From NCBI GenBank assembly GCA_903840505.1, contig CAIMGI010000182.1:1-45207 (forward strand): a DNA stretch of 45,207 bases, given 5' to 3'. Positions 32,040 through 40,491 of the stretch are shown here, in pieces; position 1 is the first letter of the stretch, and the number at the start of each line of letters is the position of its first letter. Position numbers and translations under genes: made by a program. The stretch comes from an uncultured Bacteroidota bacterium (GTDB lineage: Bacteria > Bacteroidota > Bacteroidia > UBA4408). The notes below the pieces were generated by a model. That model was not told the DNA's origin. It was given only the letters and a program-made list of their open reading frames with translations, and ran no database searches.

Positions 32040-35000
32040 TTATTTTCCACCTGTTAAACTTTTTGCTTCGTCAATGGTTATCTGCTTTCCATTCTTGTAT
32101 GCAACCACAAAAGCTTCGTCCAATCCTTTTTCAATAACTTCTTCTTTAGTAGCATTAGCAGTGGCAAAATCAGCATAAGCACCAACTGTGTAAATAGTAG
32201 TACCACTACTTGTTTGGTAATGCTCTAGGCCCTTATCTGCTATTTCAAAATAAATAGCGGCCACATTATTTGGCACTTCTTTGTTGTATTCTCCAATGTT
32301 CACTTTATACACCACCCCATTTATAAATGCAGATTTAGGTGCTGCTGCAGTATCAACCACCTTTTCTGTTTTTACGGAATCAGGTTTAGGAATATTTTCT
32401 TCCACCTTTTTTTCCTCCACTTTCTTTTCAACTACAGGTTGCTCAACAACAGGCTCTTTCTTTTCTGGTGGAGTAATCACCAGCTCTTCTTTCTTTGAAA
32501 CTTGATTGTTATTTATGTTGCTATCAAAACCAACAATTTTTGTGCTGCTGTTCGTATTTTTCGGCATCTGATTGATTGTAGAATAATTCACAAAAACACC
32601 ATTGCCATTTTGTTCAATTAACTTACGTGCTTCACCAGGTGTTATGCGTTTTCCGTTATAGTATGCTGTAACAAAAGCATCTTTCACTCCATAACCCACT
32701 ACATTATTTTTAGCTGTTGTCGCAATTGCTTCGCTGTTAAATATACCTGAACTGTATCGATAATATCCATTGCTGTTTTTTTCAAAATACAAAGGTTGAA
32801 TGTTAAACAATTGAGATGGCTTAACGGGTTTACCATAAACCCCAACCTGAACGGTATACACTAAGCCTTTCACTTGCTCAAATGTTACAGCAGCAGCTTC
32901 TCCCTTAGTTTCATCCGTATTTGATTTCAATTCTACAACGGGCTGATTTGAATTATTTACAGGTTGTGTTACTGTATTGCTGTTTTCGTTGCTTGTGTTT
33001 GTATTGGCTGCAGCATTGTTCGTATTGGATGGAGGGTTAGTATTGCTAGCTAACTGTTTAGATACTGCGATAGCTTGTCCGTTACAATCTCTTCCATCTC
33101 TAATCATTGCCTTCGCCTCTTCAATGTTTATTCTTTTCCCATTGCAATACGCCACTACAAAAGCATCCTTATAGCCAATGCCATTAATTTCTTTTCTCAC
33201 ACCATTCGCTGCATCAAATGTTTTAAAAATACCAGCAGTATAACGTGTAATGCCAGATGCTGTGGTCTCACCCATTACCGGTGCAAAATCTTTAAACAAT
33301 TCTTGTGGGATTGGATTTCGGAATGCTCCAATTTGTACTTTAAAAACTAAACCTTTTGGTAACTTATCGTTTATTGGGATTGGATTCTTTTTACTGTAAG
33401 CAGGAACGGTTTTCTTTTCAAATACTACTTCTTGGGTTAACTCGTTATTTTCATTTACAACTTGTGAAGTAGAAACTACAGGAGCATTGCTTGAATTAGC
33501 TTTTGTATTTGCAGCGTTGTTTACATTCGTATTACTGTTTGCATTTGCATTGCTTGTATTGGAATTGTTAGCTGCCGAATTACCTTCGTTTGAAGTATTA
33601 TTCGCTTGATTTTCTTTTACTGAAGAATTGTCGGTTTGTTTGTTATTGGCATTAACTGCGTTATCCGTTGCTGTATTTTTATTATTCGAATTATCAACTA
33701 AAACATTTTTTTCTTTATATGTCTCAGCTTTCTTAATCTTATTTGCGGTTGGCGCATCCAATTGATTCAAGTATTGCTGTGCATCGTTATTTTTTTCTTT
33801 TGACTCCTTCTCAAGCGCAACTGACACATTTAAGATAGAGTCAGACTTTTGTTTGTTTCGCAAAGAAGATTCTTCAAACATTTGACCTTGATCGTATGCT
33901 AGCTTTTTCTTTTCTACTTCCTCGCTGCTCTTAGCTAACTCAAATAATTCCAGTGCGTTCCTCTTATCAATATCACTCTTTTTCTTATAAACAAGAGATT
34001 TATTTCGTTCTGTCTCACTTTGCTGTTCCGTTTTTTTAGCATCCTCCCTTAAAGAATTATAATTATTATAATCGGATGATTTAATCACTGAATTATACTC
34101 ATCTTCACTAAGTTGGTTGTTAGTTATTGCCCCGATAGCTATCGGGGGTTGGTTGTTGGTTGGTTCCTCTTTGTTAACTATTGGCTGTTCCTTGTTGGTT
34201 ACTGGTTGTTCCTTATTGGTTGGCTGTTCGTTGTTCGTTGGTTGCTCTTTGTTAGCTGTTGGCTCCTCCTTGTTTACTAATGGCTGCTCCTTATTAACGA
34301 TTGGTTCTTCTTTGTTGGTTATTGGTTGTTGGTTGTTGGTTGCTGGTTGCTGGTTATCCTTTACAACATTCACGACATCTGCATTTTTATCCGATTTATT
34401 TTGACCGGTATTTTGTGTATTATCAGCCAAAACAGCCCTTGCTGCATTCTTGTAAATATCATAAGCAGATGCTTGTTTATCAAGTGCCGTTTTTTCATAT
34501 TCAGCGGCTCTTTTCAACATTTTTTCCTTTTCAACATCATCAGGAGAAGCTGCGGCACTTGTTCTCAATTTTGCTGCTTCATTATTATAGTAATCGGCTT
34601 CAGTGTTTACTACAGCAGCCCGTGAGGCTTCGTCATTGTTCTCTGTTGACTTTGCAACATCTGCAATAACAGTTGCATTGTTTTTGTATTGCAACTGATT
34701 CGCATCGGATAATGTTTCATACGCTTTCACATTTCTAACTTGAGCTTGCTTGGCAAGTGCCTGCGACTGATTATACATATCAAACTTCTCTTGTGGCACT
34801 TTTGAGTTTTGTGCCTCAAGCTTTAAGGAGTCTGATAGCTTTTTATAATCGGTTGCTTGTTTGAATTGTTCCTCAGCAATCATTGCTTGTTCTGACGCTT
34901 CGGGCAAAGCGTATTTACTGCTATTGGTGGATACAGTTTTGGATTTTGATTCCACCTTTGATTGTTCATCAATTGCGGCAGTTCGTTTCAATTCGGCAAG

Positions 35001-38000
35001 ATTTTCTTTACTTTCATCAACAGCAGTAATTTTTTCTTCCTTCTGTGTTTCTAAATCAGCTATCCTTTTTGCAATCTCTTCTTTGTCCTTTTTCTTCTTC
35101 GTTTTTTCAAGAAGCTCCTTCTGCTTAATTAAATCAGCATCAATTGCTTTTGCCCATTGCTCATTCAACTCAATCTTCTTATTCTCTTTGGCTGTTGCAT
35201 CAGAAATAGCATCTGCCTCTTCTAACTGAGTTGTATAATTTGAATTGTAATCAGCAACTTGGTTCCCACCATTTTTATCTTTGTCCTTAGCCTGTTCCTT
35301 CTCCAATGATTTAACCTTCTTGTTTCCGGCATCAGCCAATTCTTGCTTTTCCTTTTCAACTTTCTCCAACTCTTTTACTTTTGATTTTAATTCCGCCTTT
35401 TCTGTTTTATCGGAACTTGCTTTTGCTTGCTCGTTCAACGTTTTAATATCAGTACTCAATGATTCTGCCCATTTAGTATTCACTTCAGCGATTTTTTTCT
35501 CCTTCTCCAACTCTGTTATTTTGGCCAAATTAACATCGTCTAATTGCTTTTGATAATTCACATTGTAATCGGACGAAGCTGTATTCGACTCGTTATTTGC
35601 ATTCGCAGTTGAATTGTTCTCATTCTTGTTTGTAACATCTGAATTAGTAGCACTTTTGTTTTCATTGCCATTTTGCTTATTGGCATTCGCAGTTGAATTG
35701 CTATCTGCTTTTTCCTTACTGTTAGTATTTGCAGCTGTTTGGTTGTTTTGATTAGCCGATTGATTTTGAGCATTGGCATTAACATCACCATTCTCCTCTA
35801 TTTCCATTGCCAACCTATTCGCATTTGCCATACTCTCCAATGCATCCGATCTCTTCTGCGTTTGCTCCTCTTTTAACTTATCAATATCAGATTTAATGGC
35901 AGCCTTTTCGTTCTTGTCTTTTGTGCCTTTTAATTTCGTTTCAAGTGCCGCAATATCTTTATCAATAGCATCCGCCCACTGTTTGTTCACTTGTGCTTTC
36001 GTCCTTTCTCTTTCTATCTCATTCGGATTTTTATTTGCTTCAACTATCTTATTTTCATACACTGCTGTGACATTTGAATTGTCGGCATTCGAATTATTTT
36101 CAGCAGCATTATTCGATTTGTTATTATCTACATTGGCAATTTTAGCATCATTATTAGTATCCTTCTCATTATTATTAGCTGTATTGTTTTTATTATTATC
36201 TCCATTGTTCTTATTCGATTGGTTATTCGCAGAATTATCCGTCAGCTGATTTGAGCTGCTGTTGTCTGATTTTGAATTTGTGTTATCCTTGCTCGCTGTT
36301 TCCTGTTTTCCATTTTGACTTTCGTAAGCAGCAATTTGTTTAGCCAATTTTTGCTTATCTGTCTCAGCCATTTCTTTCGAGGCATTATCTGGTGTATTAT
36401 TTAAATTGCTAACTACTTGTGCGATAATTTCAGATTGCTGTTGTAACTCATCAGCCTCTCTGTTTAACCTGACTGCATCTGATTTTAATTTTATGGATTG
36501 TTCTTGACGCTGTTTCTTATCATCGTTCAATTCAGCTAGTTGATTCAACATTGCATCTTTTACCTGTTCATCTTTGGATGCATCTGCTTGCTTCTTCAAA
36601 TCAGCCGTTTCTATATCCATATCCTTCACCTGATTTTCTAACTCCTCTGCTTTCTTACTGTCTTTTTGTGCCTCTTTTCTTTTTGCATCCGACTGTTGTT
36701 GTAATACTACAGAAGCATTATCAATACTTGATTTTTTAGTGTCTTCTTTTTCAATTGCTGCTTGCTGCTCATTTAATTTAATGATGGACTCTTTCGAATT
36801 GGATTTAACAGCCACATCTAAATCATTTGCATATTTATCTGCATCTTTTGCTTCCTTTTGCTTTTGATCGGCATTTGCTTCTAAATCCTTCGCCAAATTA
36901 TAGGAAACAATTGCTTGCTGTGCGCTTTGTTTCGACTCCTTTTCTAACTGATTGGCCTTATCTAACTCAGCTTGTTTTTGCATTGGATCGCTGATGGAAT
37001 TAGCTGCTTGCTTTATTTCTTCTGCTTGTCTTGCCTTATTTTGCGACTCTTCGTTCTTAATATTTGAGTAAGTAAATGCCTCATCCGATTGGTCTTGAGC
37101 AGCATCGGCTTCACGTTGTGCATCCTTTGCATCATTTTTTGCCATTTTAACCAAATCCTCATTGGTTAAATTTTTCCCTATTGTTCCATCCTTGCTGTTG
37201 GCATTATTTTCAACCGATGAATTATTTGCAGCACTTGAATTATCGGATGAATTACTCTTATTCTCAGCAGTGTTTTCCTTTTCGTTATTTGCATCGGCAT
37301 TATTTTCATCACCCTCTTTTACCAAACTGTTCTCCAATTCTTCGGAATAATTAACATCCAAATTTGCCTTTTCACGTATAAGGGCAATCCCAGCCTGGAA
37401 AGATTCTTCATCCATTGTAAAGTCGTCAAAGTTGTTATAGATATTCAACTTATCCGTTCCATTCTCCTTCTTCATATTGATTTTCTGCTTCAAAGGACGA
37501 ATGGTTTGTTGCTCCGGAATATCAACCAATGCTGTTTGGGCAGTAAAACCATTGGTTTCTACAGTGAACAAATATTTAGCACCACTGGGTACATTCACTA
37601 TATAGGTTCCTGTTTTTTCGCTGCTATTAAACACACCAACCAATTTATTATTGGAAGCATTCTTCACCGTAATCTTCGACTTAGGATGCACACCCTCATC
37701 ATCGGTAGTATAAAACTTACCTTTAATCAATGCTGTAGTAACAGGTAATCGTCCAACCTTTATTTTATAAACTCCAATGTTCCCATCTATACTTCCTCTT
37801 CGCGAAGAAAAATAAGCTACTTCATTGGAAGTATCGGGAATGTATAATAAATCATCATCGGGAGAACTAATTGGAAAATCCATGTTAACAGGATTACTCC
37901 ACTCCTGAGATTCTTCATTGTAAATTGATTTAAACACATCATAACCACCTATACTGTTATGTCCCTTCGAACAAAAATAAAGGGTTTTCTTCTTTTCGTT

Positions 38001-38792
38001 ATAGTAGGGGTAATCCTCATCATAAGAAGTATTTATTACTGTTCCCAGATTTTGTGGTTTACTAAATTCTCCGTTGGGATTTTTTTTGATTCGGAATATT
38101 TCTTTCCCATTCTTATCATTGTCACCATAACTTGAAATATACAAATCAGATGCTTCAGGGCTTGTTACCAAAACCGATTCTTCCTTCTTTTTCTTATCGG
38201 TAGATGTTTTAAAATCATCGGGTTTTACAATCAGCTTTGAGTCGATAAGACCTAAATCATATGCGCGAAAATATTCGCTCATTGTTAAATCCTTCTTTTG
38301 CATCACAACCAAGTCCTTCACATTTTTCAACAATTCCAATCCATTATTACACATTTCAATTTGCCTGTCCACCTTTAACTTTGTCAAAAATTTAGCGTTT
38401 GCCTTCTTCTTATAAACATTATAAGCTCCAATAGCATCGCCAAAACGGTAATTAACGTGATAGGCACGACCTAAATAATAAAACACCTCATTATCTACTG
38501 CCTCAGGCTTTTTAGAAGCAAACTCCAGGAAAGCAATGGGTTTTTCTTTATCTGCCCCGGCAAAAAGTATACAAACCCCGTATTTGTAATTATAATTGGG
38601 ATCCTTGGGATATAAACTCAATAATTGCGAGTATAAGGGCATTGCCTTCGCAAATTGGTCTTCCTCGTATAATTTTTGTGCCTGTTTTTTTACTTCTTCT
38701 TCCGAACCGTAATTCTGAGCCGACACAAGACCGGACAACAGCATTAAAACCGTATATATAAAAAGTATCGAGGTGAGTTTTTTATAACTCAT
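32040..38792 (-). CDS. Giant exported TPR-PD40-coiled-coil-SPOR protein
   Basis: About 2,250 residues from the ATG at 38792; the frame is open to a TTG at 38828, but the ATG gives a clean signal peptide (1-26, ending VSAQ). Domains in order: TPR (about 28-165); PD40/WD40-like propeller (about 195-340, with LYISSYGDND, TLYFCSKGHNSIGGYDVF, AYFSSRRG); carboxypeptidase-regulatory-like beta domain (about 345-430); then about 1,300 residues of Asn/Lys/Glu/Gln-rich coiled coil. The coiled coil includes three related units of about 90 residues (909-1000, 1074-1167, 1181-1267) sharing an 'N-x-x-W-A' heptad. A Pro-spaced NKE[EQ]P repeat lies at about 1473-1556. Three SPOR-like domains end the protein (about 1812-1896, 1973-2056, 2157-2250). 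The N-terminal order resembles T9SS PorE-type proteins, but SPOR replaces OmpA, so it probably binds peptidoglycan. A periplasmic scaffold role is inferred. Confidence 0.85.
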   Translation of the reverse strand: MSYKKLTSILFIYTVLMLLSGLVSAQNYGSEEEVKKQAQKLYEEDQFAKAMPLYSQLLSLYPKDPNYNYKYGVCILFAGADKEKPIAFLEFASKKPEAVDNEVFYYLGRAYHVNYRFGDAIGAYNVYKKKANAKFLTKLKVDRQIEMCNNGLELLKNVKDLVVMQKKDLTMSEYFRAYDLGLIDSKLIVKPDDFKTSTDKKKKEESVLVTSPEASDLYISSYGDNDKNGKEIFRIKKNPNGEFSKPQNLGTVINTSYDEDYPYYNEKKKTLYFCSKGHNSIGGYDVFKSIYNEESQEWSNPVNMDFPISSPDDDLLYIPDTSNEVAYFSSRRGSIDGNIGVYKIKVGRLPVTTALIKGKFYTTDDEGVHPKSKITVKNASNNKLVGVFNSSEKTGTYIVNVPSGAKYLFTVETNGFTAQTALVDIPEQQTIRPLKQKINMKKENGTDKLNIYNNFDDFTMDEESFQAGIALIREKANLDVNYSEELENSLVKEGDENNADANNEKENTAENKSNSSDNSSAANNSSVENNANSKDGTIGKNLTNEDLVKMAKNDAKDAQREADAAQDQSDEAFTYSNIKNEESQNKARQAEEIKQAANSISDPMQKQAELDKANQLEKESKQSAQQAIVSYNLAKDLEANADQKQKEAKDADKYANDLDVAVKSNSKESIIKLNEQQAAIEKEDTKKSSIDNASVVLQQQSDAKRKEAQKDSKKAEELENQVKDMDIETADLKKQADASKDEQVKDAMLNQLAELNDDKKQRQEQSIKLKSDAVRLNREADELQQQSEIIAQVVSNLNNTPDNASKEMAETDKQKLAKQIAAYESQNGKQETASKDNTNSKSDNSSSNQLTDNSANNQSNKNNGDNNKNNTANNNEKDTNNDAKIANVDNNKSNNAAENNSNADNSNVTAVYENKIVEANKNPNEIERERTKAQVNKQWADAIDKDIAALETKLKGTKDKNEKAAIKSDIDKLKEEQTQKRSDALESMANANRLAMEIEENGDVNANAQNQSANQNNQTAANTNSKEKADSNSTANANKQNGNENKSATNSDVTNKNENNSTANANNESNTASSDYNVNYQKQLDDVNLAKITELEKEKKIAEVNTKWAESLSTDIKTLNEQAKASSDKTEKAELKSKVKELEKVEKEKQELADAGNKKVKSLEKEQAKDKDKNGGNQVADYNSNYTTQLEEADAISDATAKENKKIELNEQWAKAIDADLIKQKELLEKTKKKKDKEEIAKRIADLETQKEEKITAVDESKENLAELKRTAAIDEQSKVESKSKTVSTNSSKYALPEASEQAMIAEEQFKQATDYKKLSDSLKLEAQNSKVPQEKFDMYNQSQALAKQAQVRNVKAYETLSDANQLQYKNNATVIADVAKSTENNDEASRAAVVNTEADYYNNEAAKLRTSAAASPDDVEKEKMLKRAAEYEKTALDKQASAYDIYKNAARAVLADNTQNTGQNKSDKNADVVNVVKDNQQPATNNQQPITNKEEPIVNKEQPLVNKEEPTANKEQPTNNEQPTNKEQPVTNKEQPIVNKEEPTNNQPPIAIGAITNNQLSEDEYNSVIKSSDYNNYNSLREDAKKTEQQSETERNKSLVYKKKSDIDKRNALELFELAKSSEEVEKKKLAYDQGQMFEESSLRNKQKSDSILNVSVALEKESKEKNNDAQQYLNQLDAPTANKIKKAETYKEKNVLVDNSNNKNTATDNAVNANNKQTDNSSVKENQANNTSNEGNSAANNSNTSNANANSNTNVNNAANTKANSSNAPVVSTSQVVNENNELTQEVVFEKKTVPAYSKKNPIPINDKLPKGLVFKVQIGAFRNPIPQELFKDFAPVMGETTASGITRYTAGIFKTFDAANGVRKEINGIGYKDAFVVAYCNGKRINIEEAKAMIRDGRDCNGQAIAVSKQLASNTNPPSNTNNAAANTNTSNENSNTVTQPVNNSNQPVVELKSNTDETKGEAAAVTFEQVKGLVYTVQVGVYGKPVKPSQLFNIQPLYFEKNSNGYYRYSSGIFNSEAIATTAKNNVVGYGVKDAFVTAYYNGKRITPGEARKLIEQNGNGVFVNYSTINQMPKNTNSSTKIVGFDSNINNNQVSKKEELVITPPEKKEPVVEQPVVEKKVEEKKVEENIPKPDSVKTEKVVDTAAAPKSAFINGVVYKVNIGEYNKEVPNNVAAIYFEIADKGLEHYQTSSGTTIYTVGAYADFATANATKEEVIEKGLDEAFVVAYKNGKQITIDEAKSLTGGK
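34125..34375 (-). repeat. In-frame minisatellite encoding NKE[EQ]P repeats
   Basis: About eleven degenerate units of 15-24 bp built from TTGTTGGTT/TCCTTGTTG words on the plus strand encode [TV]NKE[EQ]P[ITL] in the giant protein (about residues 1473-1556). Unit lengths stay in frame. It has no spacers or conserved direct repeats, so it is not CRISPR. Confidence 0.7.
34130..34147. repeat. 18 bp perfect palindrome inside the giant gene
   Basis: CCCCGATAG/CTATCGGGG is self-complementary across all 18 bp. It lies at the edge of the minisatellite and encodes PPIAIGA, which breaks the NKE[EQ]P pattern. The GATAGCTATC core is, from memory, a dispersed intergenic palindrome in Bacteroidota. Here it would be an insertion into coding sequence. 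Confidence 0.65.
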
Positions 38793-38840
38793 AAATGCCT
38801 TCTGTTTCTTATTTAAAATTATGACCAAACCCTTAACTTA

Positions 38841-38848
38841 CAAAGATA
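38841..38848 (-). promoter_or_regulatory. -7 element of the giant gene
   Basis: TATCTTTG on the minus strand is an exact TAnnTTTG match. The predicted start near 38836 gives a leader of about 44 nt before the ATG at 38792 and excludes use of the upstream ATG-less extension as a long leader peptide. No clear -33 element. Confidence 0.4.
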
Positions 38849-38920
38849 ATGATATTAGTTGATTTTATATAACCTAATCAAATTCTCTCCTTGGATGCAA
38901 AAAAGAGTGATTTTCCATAA

Positions 38921-38958
38921 TTGTGTCGATTGATACGATTTAACTTTGTATATCTTTG
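38921..38958 (+). promoter_or_regulatory. Tandem promoters of the YciO-family gene
   Basis: Two overlapping matches: TTG (38921) -N17- TAACTTTG (38941-38948), and TTG (38930) -N18- TATCTTTG (38951-38958). The second predicts a start 1-2 nt before the ATG at 38964, i.e. an almost leaderless message; the first gives a leader of about 12 nt. Confidence 0.55.
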
Positions 38959-38963
38959 GTGCT

Positions 38964-39584
38964 ATGTTATTGCACCTAAACGAAAAAAATATTGACAGTG
39001 GTTCCATCCGAAAAATAACAGAATGTTTGGCCGATGGAGGTGTTATTATTTACCCCACGGATACAGTATATGGAATGGGTTGTGATATCCATAAAATGAA
39101 AGCGGTAGAGCGAATTTGCAAGATAAAAAATATTGCTGCGGCAACAGCTAATTTTTCATTTATTTGTTACGACCTAAGCCACATTTCCGATTATACTAAG
39201 TCATTGGAAACACCTGTTTACAAACTGATGAAAAAGGCATTGCCTGGTCCCTTTACATTTATCCTAGAAGCAAACAATGAAGTACCTAATTTTTTTAAAA
39301 GCAAAAAGAAAACCGTTGGAATTCGCATCCCAAACAATGCCATTTGCCGACAAATTGTAAAAGAATTAGGGAATCCGATTATGTCAACTTCTATTCACGA
39401 TGAGGACGAAATTATTGAATATACCACCGACCCTCAGTTAATTTATGAGAAATACAAAGACAAAGTAGACATAGTAGTTGCAGGAGGTTATGGCCACAAT
39501 GAAGCATCTACCGTGGTAGATTGTACCGAAGGAGAATACACTATACTGCGACAAGGAATGGGCATACTTGAAGAATATTTATAA
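38964..39584 (+). CDS. YciO/Sua5/YrdC-family protein (L-threonylcarbamoyladenylate synthase-like)
   Basis: 206 residues from the ATG at 38964; a start at 38946 lies inside the promoters. The fold core is seen in GGVIIYPTDTVYGMGCD (about 25-41), FSFICYDLSHISDYT, ALPGPFTFILEA and VGIRIPNN. The catalytic-loop segment after ERICKIKN reads AAATANFSF, as in YciO rather than TsaC/Sua5 (KGRPxxxPL), so full TsaC activity for tRNA t6A is uncertain. A second TsaC-type gene may exist elsewhere. The protein ends at a short C-terminus with no Sua5 extension. Confidence 0.85.
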   Translation: MLLHLNEKNIDSGSIRKITECLADGGVIIYPTDTVYGMGCDIHKMKAVERICKIKNIAAATANFSFICYDLSHISDYTKSLETPVYKLMKKALPGPFTFILEANNEVPNFFKSKKKTVGIRIPNNAICRQIVKELGNPIMSTSIHDEDEIIEYTTDPQLIYEKYKDKVDIVVAGGYGHNEASTVVDCTEGEYTILRQGMGILEEYL

Positions 39585-39595
39585 ATGAAAATAAT

Positions 39596-40489
39596 ATGAG
39601 CAAGAAGGTTAAAACAATTAAAATTTTTAAAGAAGTAAAATTGGCAGGAATTGATGCCAAAGAATCATTGTCAATGCTTCAGGAGCTTGACAGGAATAAA
39701 AATGTAATACGTGAAGTGCATTATTCGGATGAAGAGGAAGAACAAGTAACTGAAACCACTTACAATGAAAAAGGACTTGTTGTTAGTGAAAAAGTTCATT
39801 TTATAATTGATGATTTAAACGAAGAATTAGTCATTGAATACAACGATGCCAATAAGAGAACAAAAGAAACGAAAGCATACAACGGTGAAGTACAGGAAAT
39901 AAAAACACGTGAATACGATGCCAATAATAATTTAGTAAAGGGCATTTTATCGGATGGTGATGGAGAAATGGAAGAATACGATACCTACGAATACAACGAA
40001 CATCAAAAGGTTATATCCTATAAAAGATACAATTACGAAAATAAAGTAATACTCAAATCGGATGTATTGTATAATAGTGAAAATGAAGTGATAGAAGAAA
40101 ACCGTTGGAGTGAAGAAGATGGAGAAACAAGAATTCTGTTTGATACAATAATAAAAGATAAGTCACCCGATTCAACAGCCTATAACAAAGAGGGTAAAAT
40201 TACACACCGTGTAAGAAACACCTATAACGAAAAGGAACAGTTAGAAAAAGAAGTTGTTGAGTCGACCATTGGGGGCTTACGAAAACTAACTACCAATTAT
40301 GTATACAATGAGGATGGAAAATTGACAGAAACACGCATCTTGGATGGGAAGGAAACATTGCTCAAGCAAACCAGTTTATTGTACAATGAAAATGGGAATG
40401 TAATTACCGAAACATTATACGAAGACTTGCCCAATATGGCTTCTACAAATATTAAATTGAGGTACGAGTATGAATACTACGAGGAATAG
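39596..40489 (+). CDS. YD/RHS-repeat-like hypothetical protein
   Basis: 297 residues, very acidic, no signal peptide. It consists of about ten imperfect units of 20-25 residues with the pattern 'Y-[ND]-E-x-G/N-x-[LV]-x-[ET]-x-x-x-x', for example YNEKGLVVSEKVHF, YDANNNLVKGILSDGDG, YNSENEVIEENRWSE, YNEDGKLTETRIL, YNENGNVITETLYE. These are YD/RHS-like or MORN-like beta-hairpins. No function is known to me. It starts 12 nt after the upstream stop and may be cotranscribed with it. Convergent with the next gene, 2 bp apart. Confidence 0.7.
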   Translation: MSKKVKTIKIFKEVKLAGIDAKESLSMLQELDRNKNVIREVHYSDEEEEQVTETTYNEKGLVVSEKVHFIIDDLNEELVIEYNDANKRTKETKAYNGEVQEIKTREYDANNNLVKGILSDGDGEMEEYDTYEYNEHQKVISYKRYNYENKVILKSDVLYNSENEVIEENRWSEEDGETRILFDTIIKDKSPDSTAYNKEGKITHRVRNTYNEKEQLEKEVVESTIGGLRKLTTNYVYNEDGKLTETRILDGKETLLKQTSLLYNENGNVITETLYEDLPNMASTNIKLRYEYEYYEE

Positions 40490-40491
40490 TG

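Noticed and set aside
34125-34375. Regular repeats that could be taken for a CRISPR array
   Set aside because: Units are 15-24 bp, degenerate, lack unique spacers, and translate in frame as NKE[EQ]P.
34117-34404. Open frame on the plus strand with many Leu/Gly/Cys residues, looking like a membrane peptide
   Set aside because: It is the antisense of the NKE[EQ]P minisatellite. Its composition follows from that repeat and it has no start context or promoter.
34861-36249. Several hydrophobic plus-strand open frames inside the giant gene
   Set aside because: They are antisense shadows of the Lys/Asn/Glu coiled coil, without promoters or family features.
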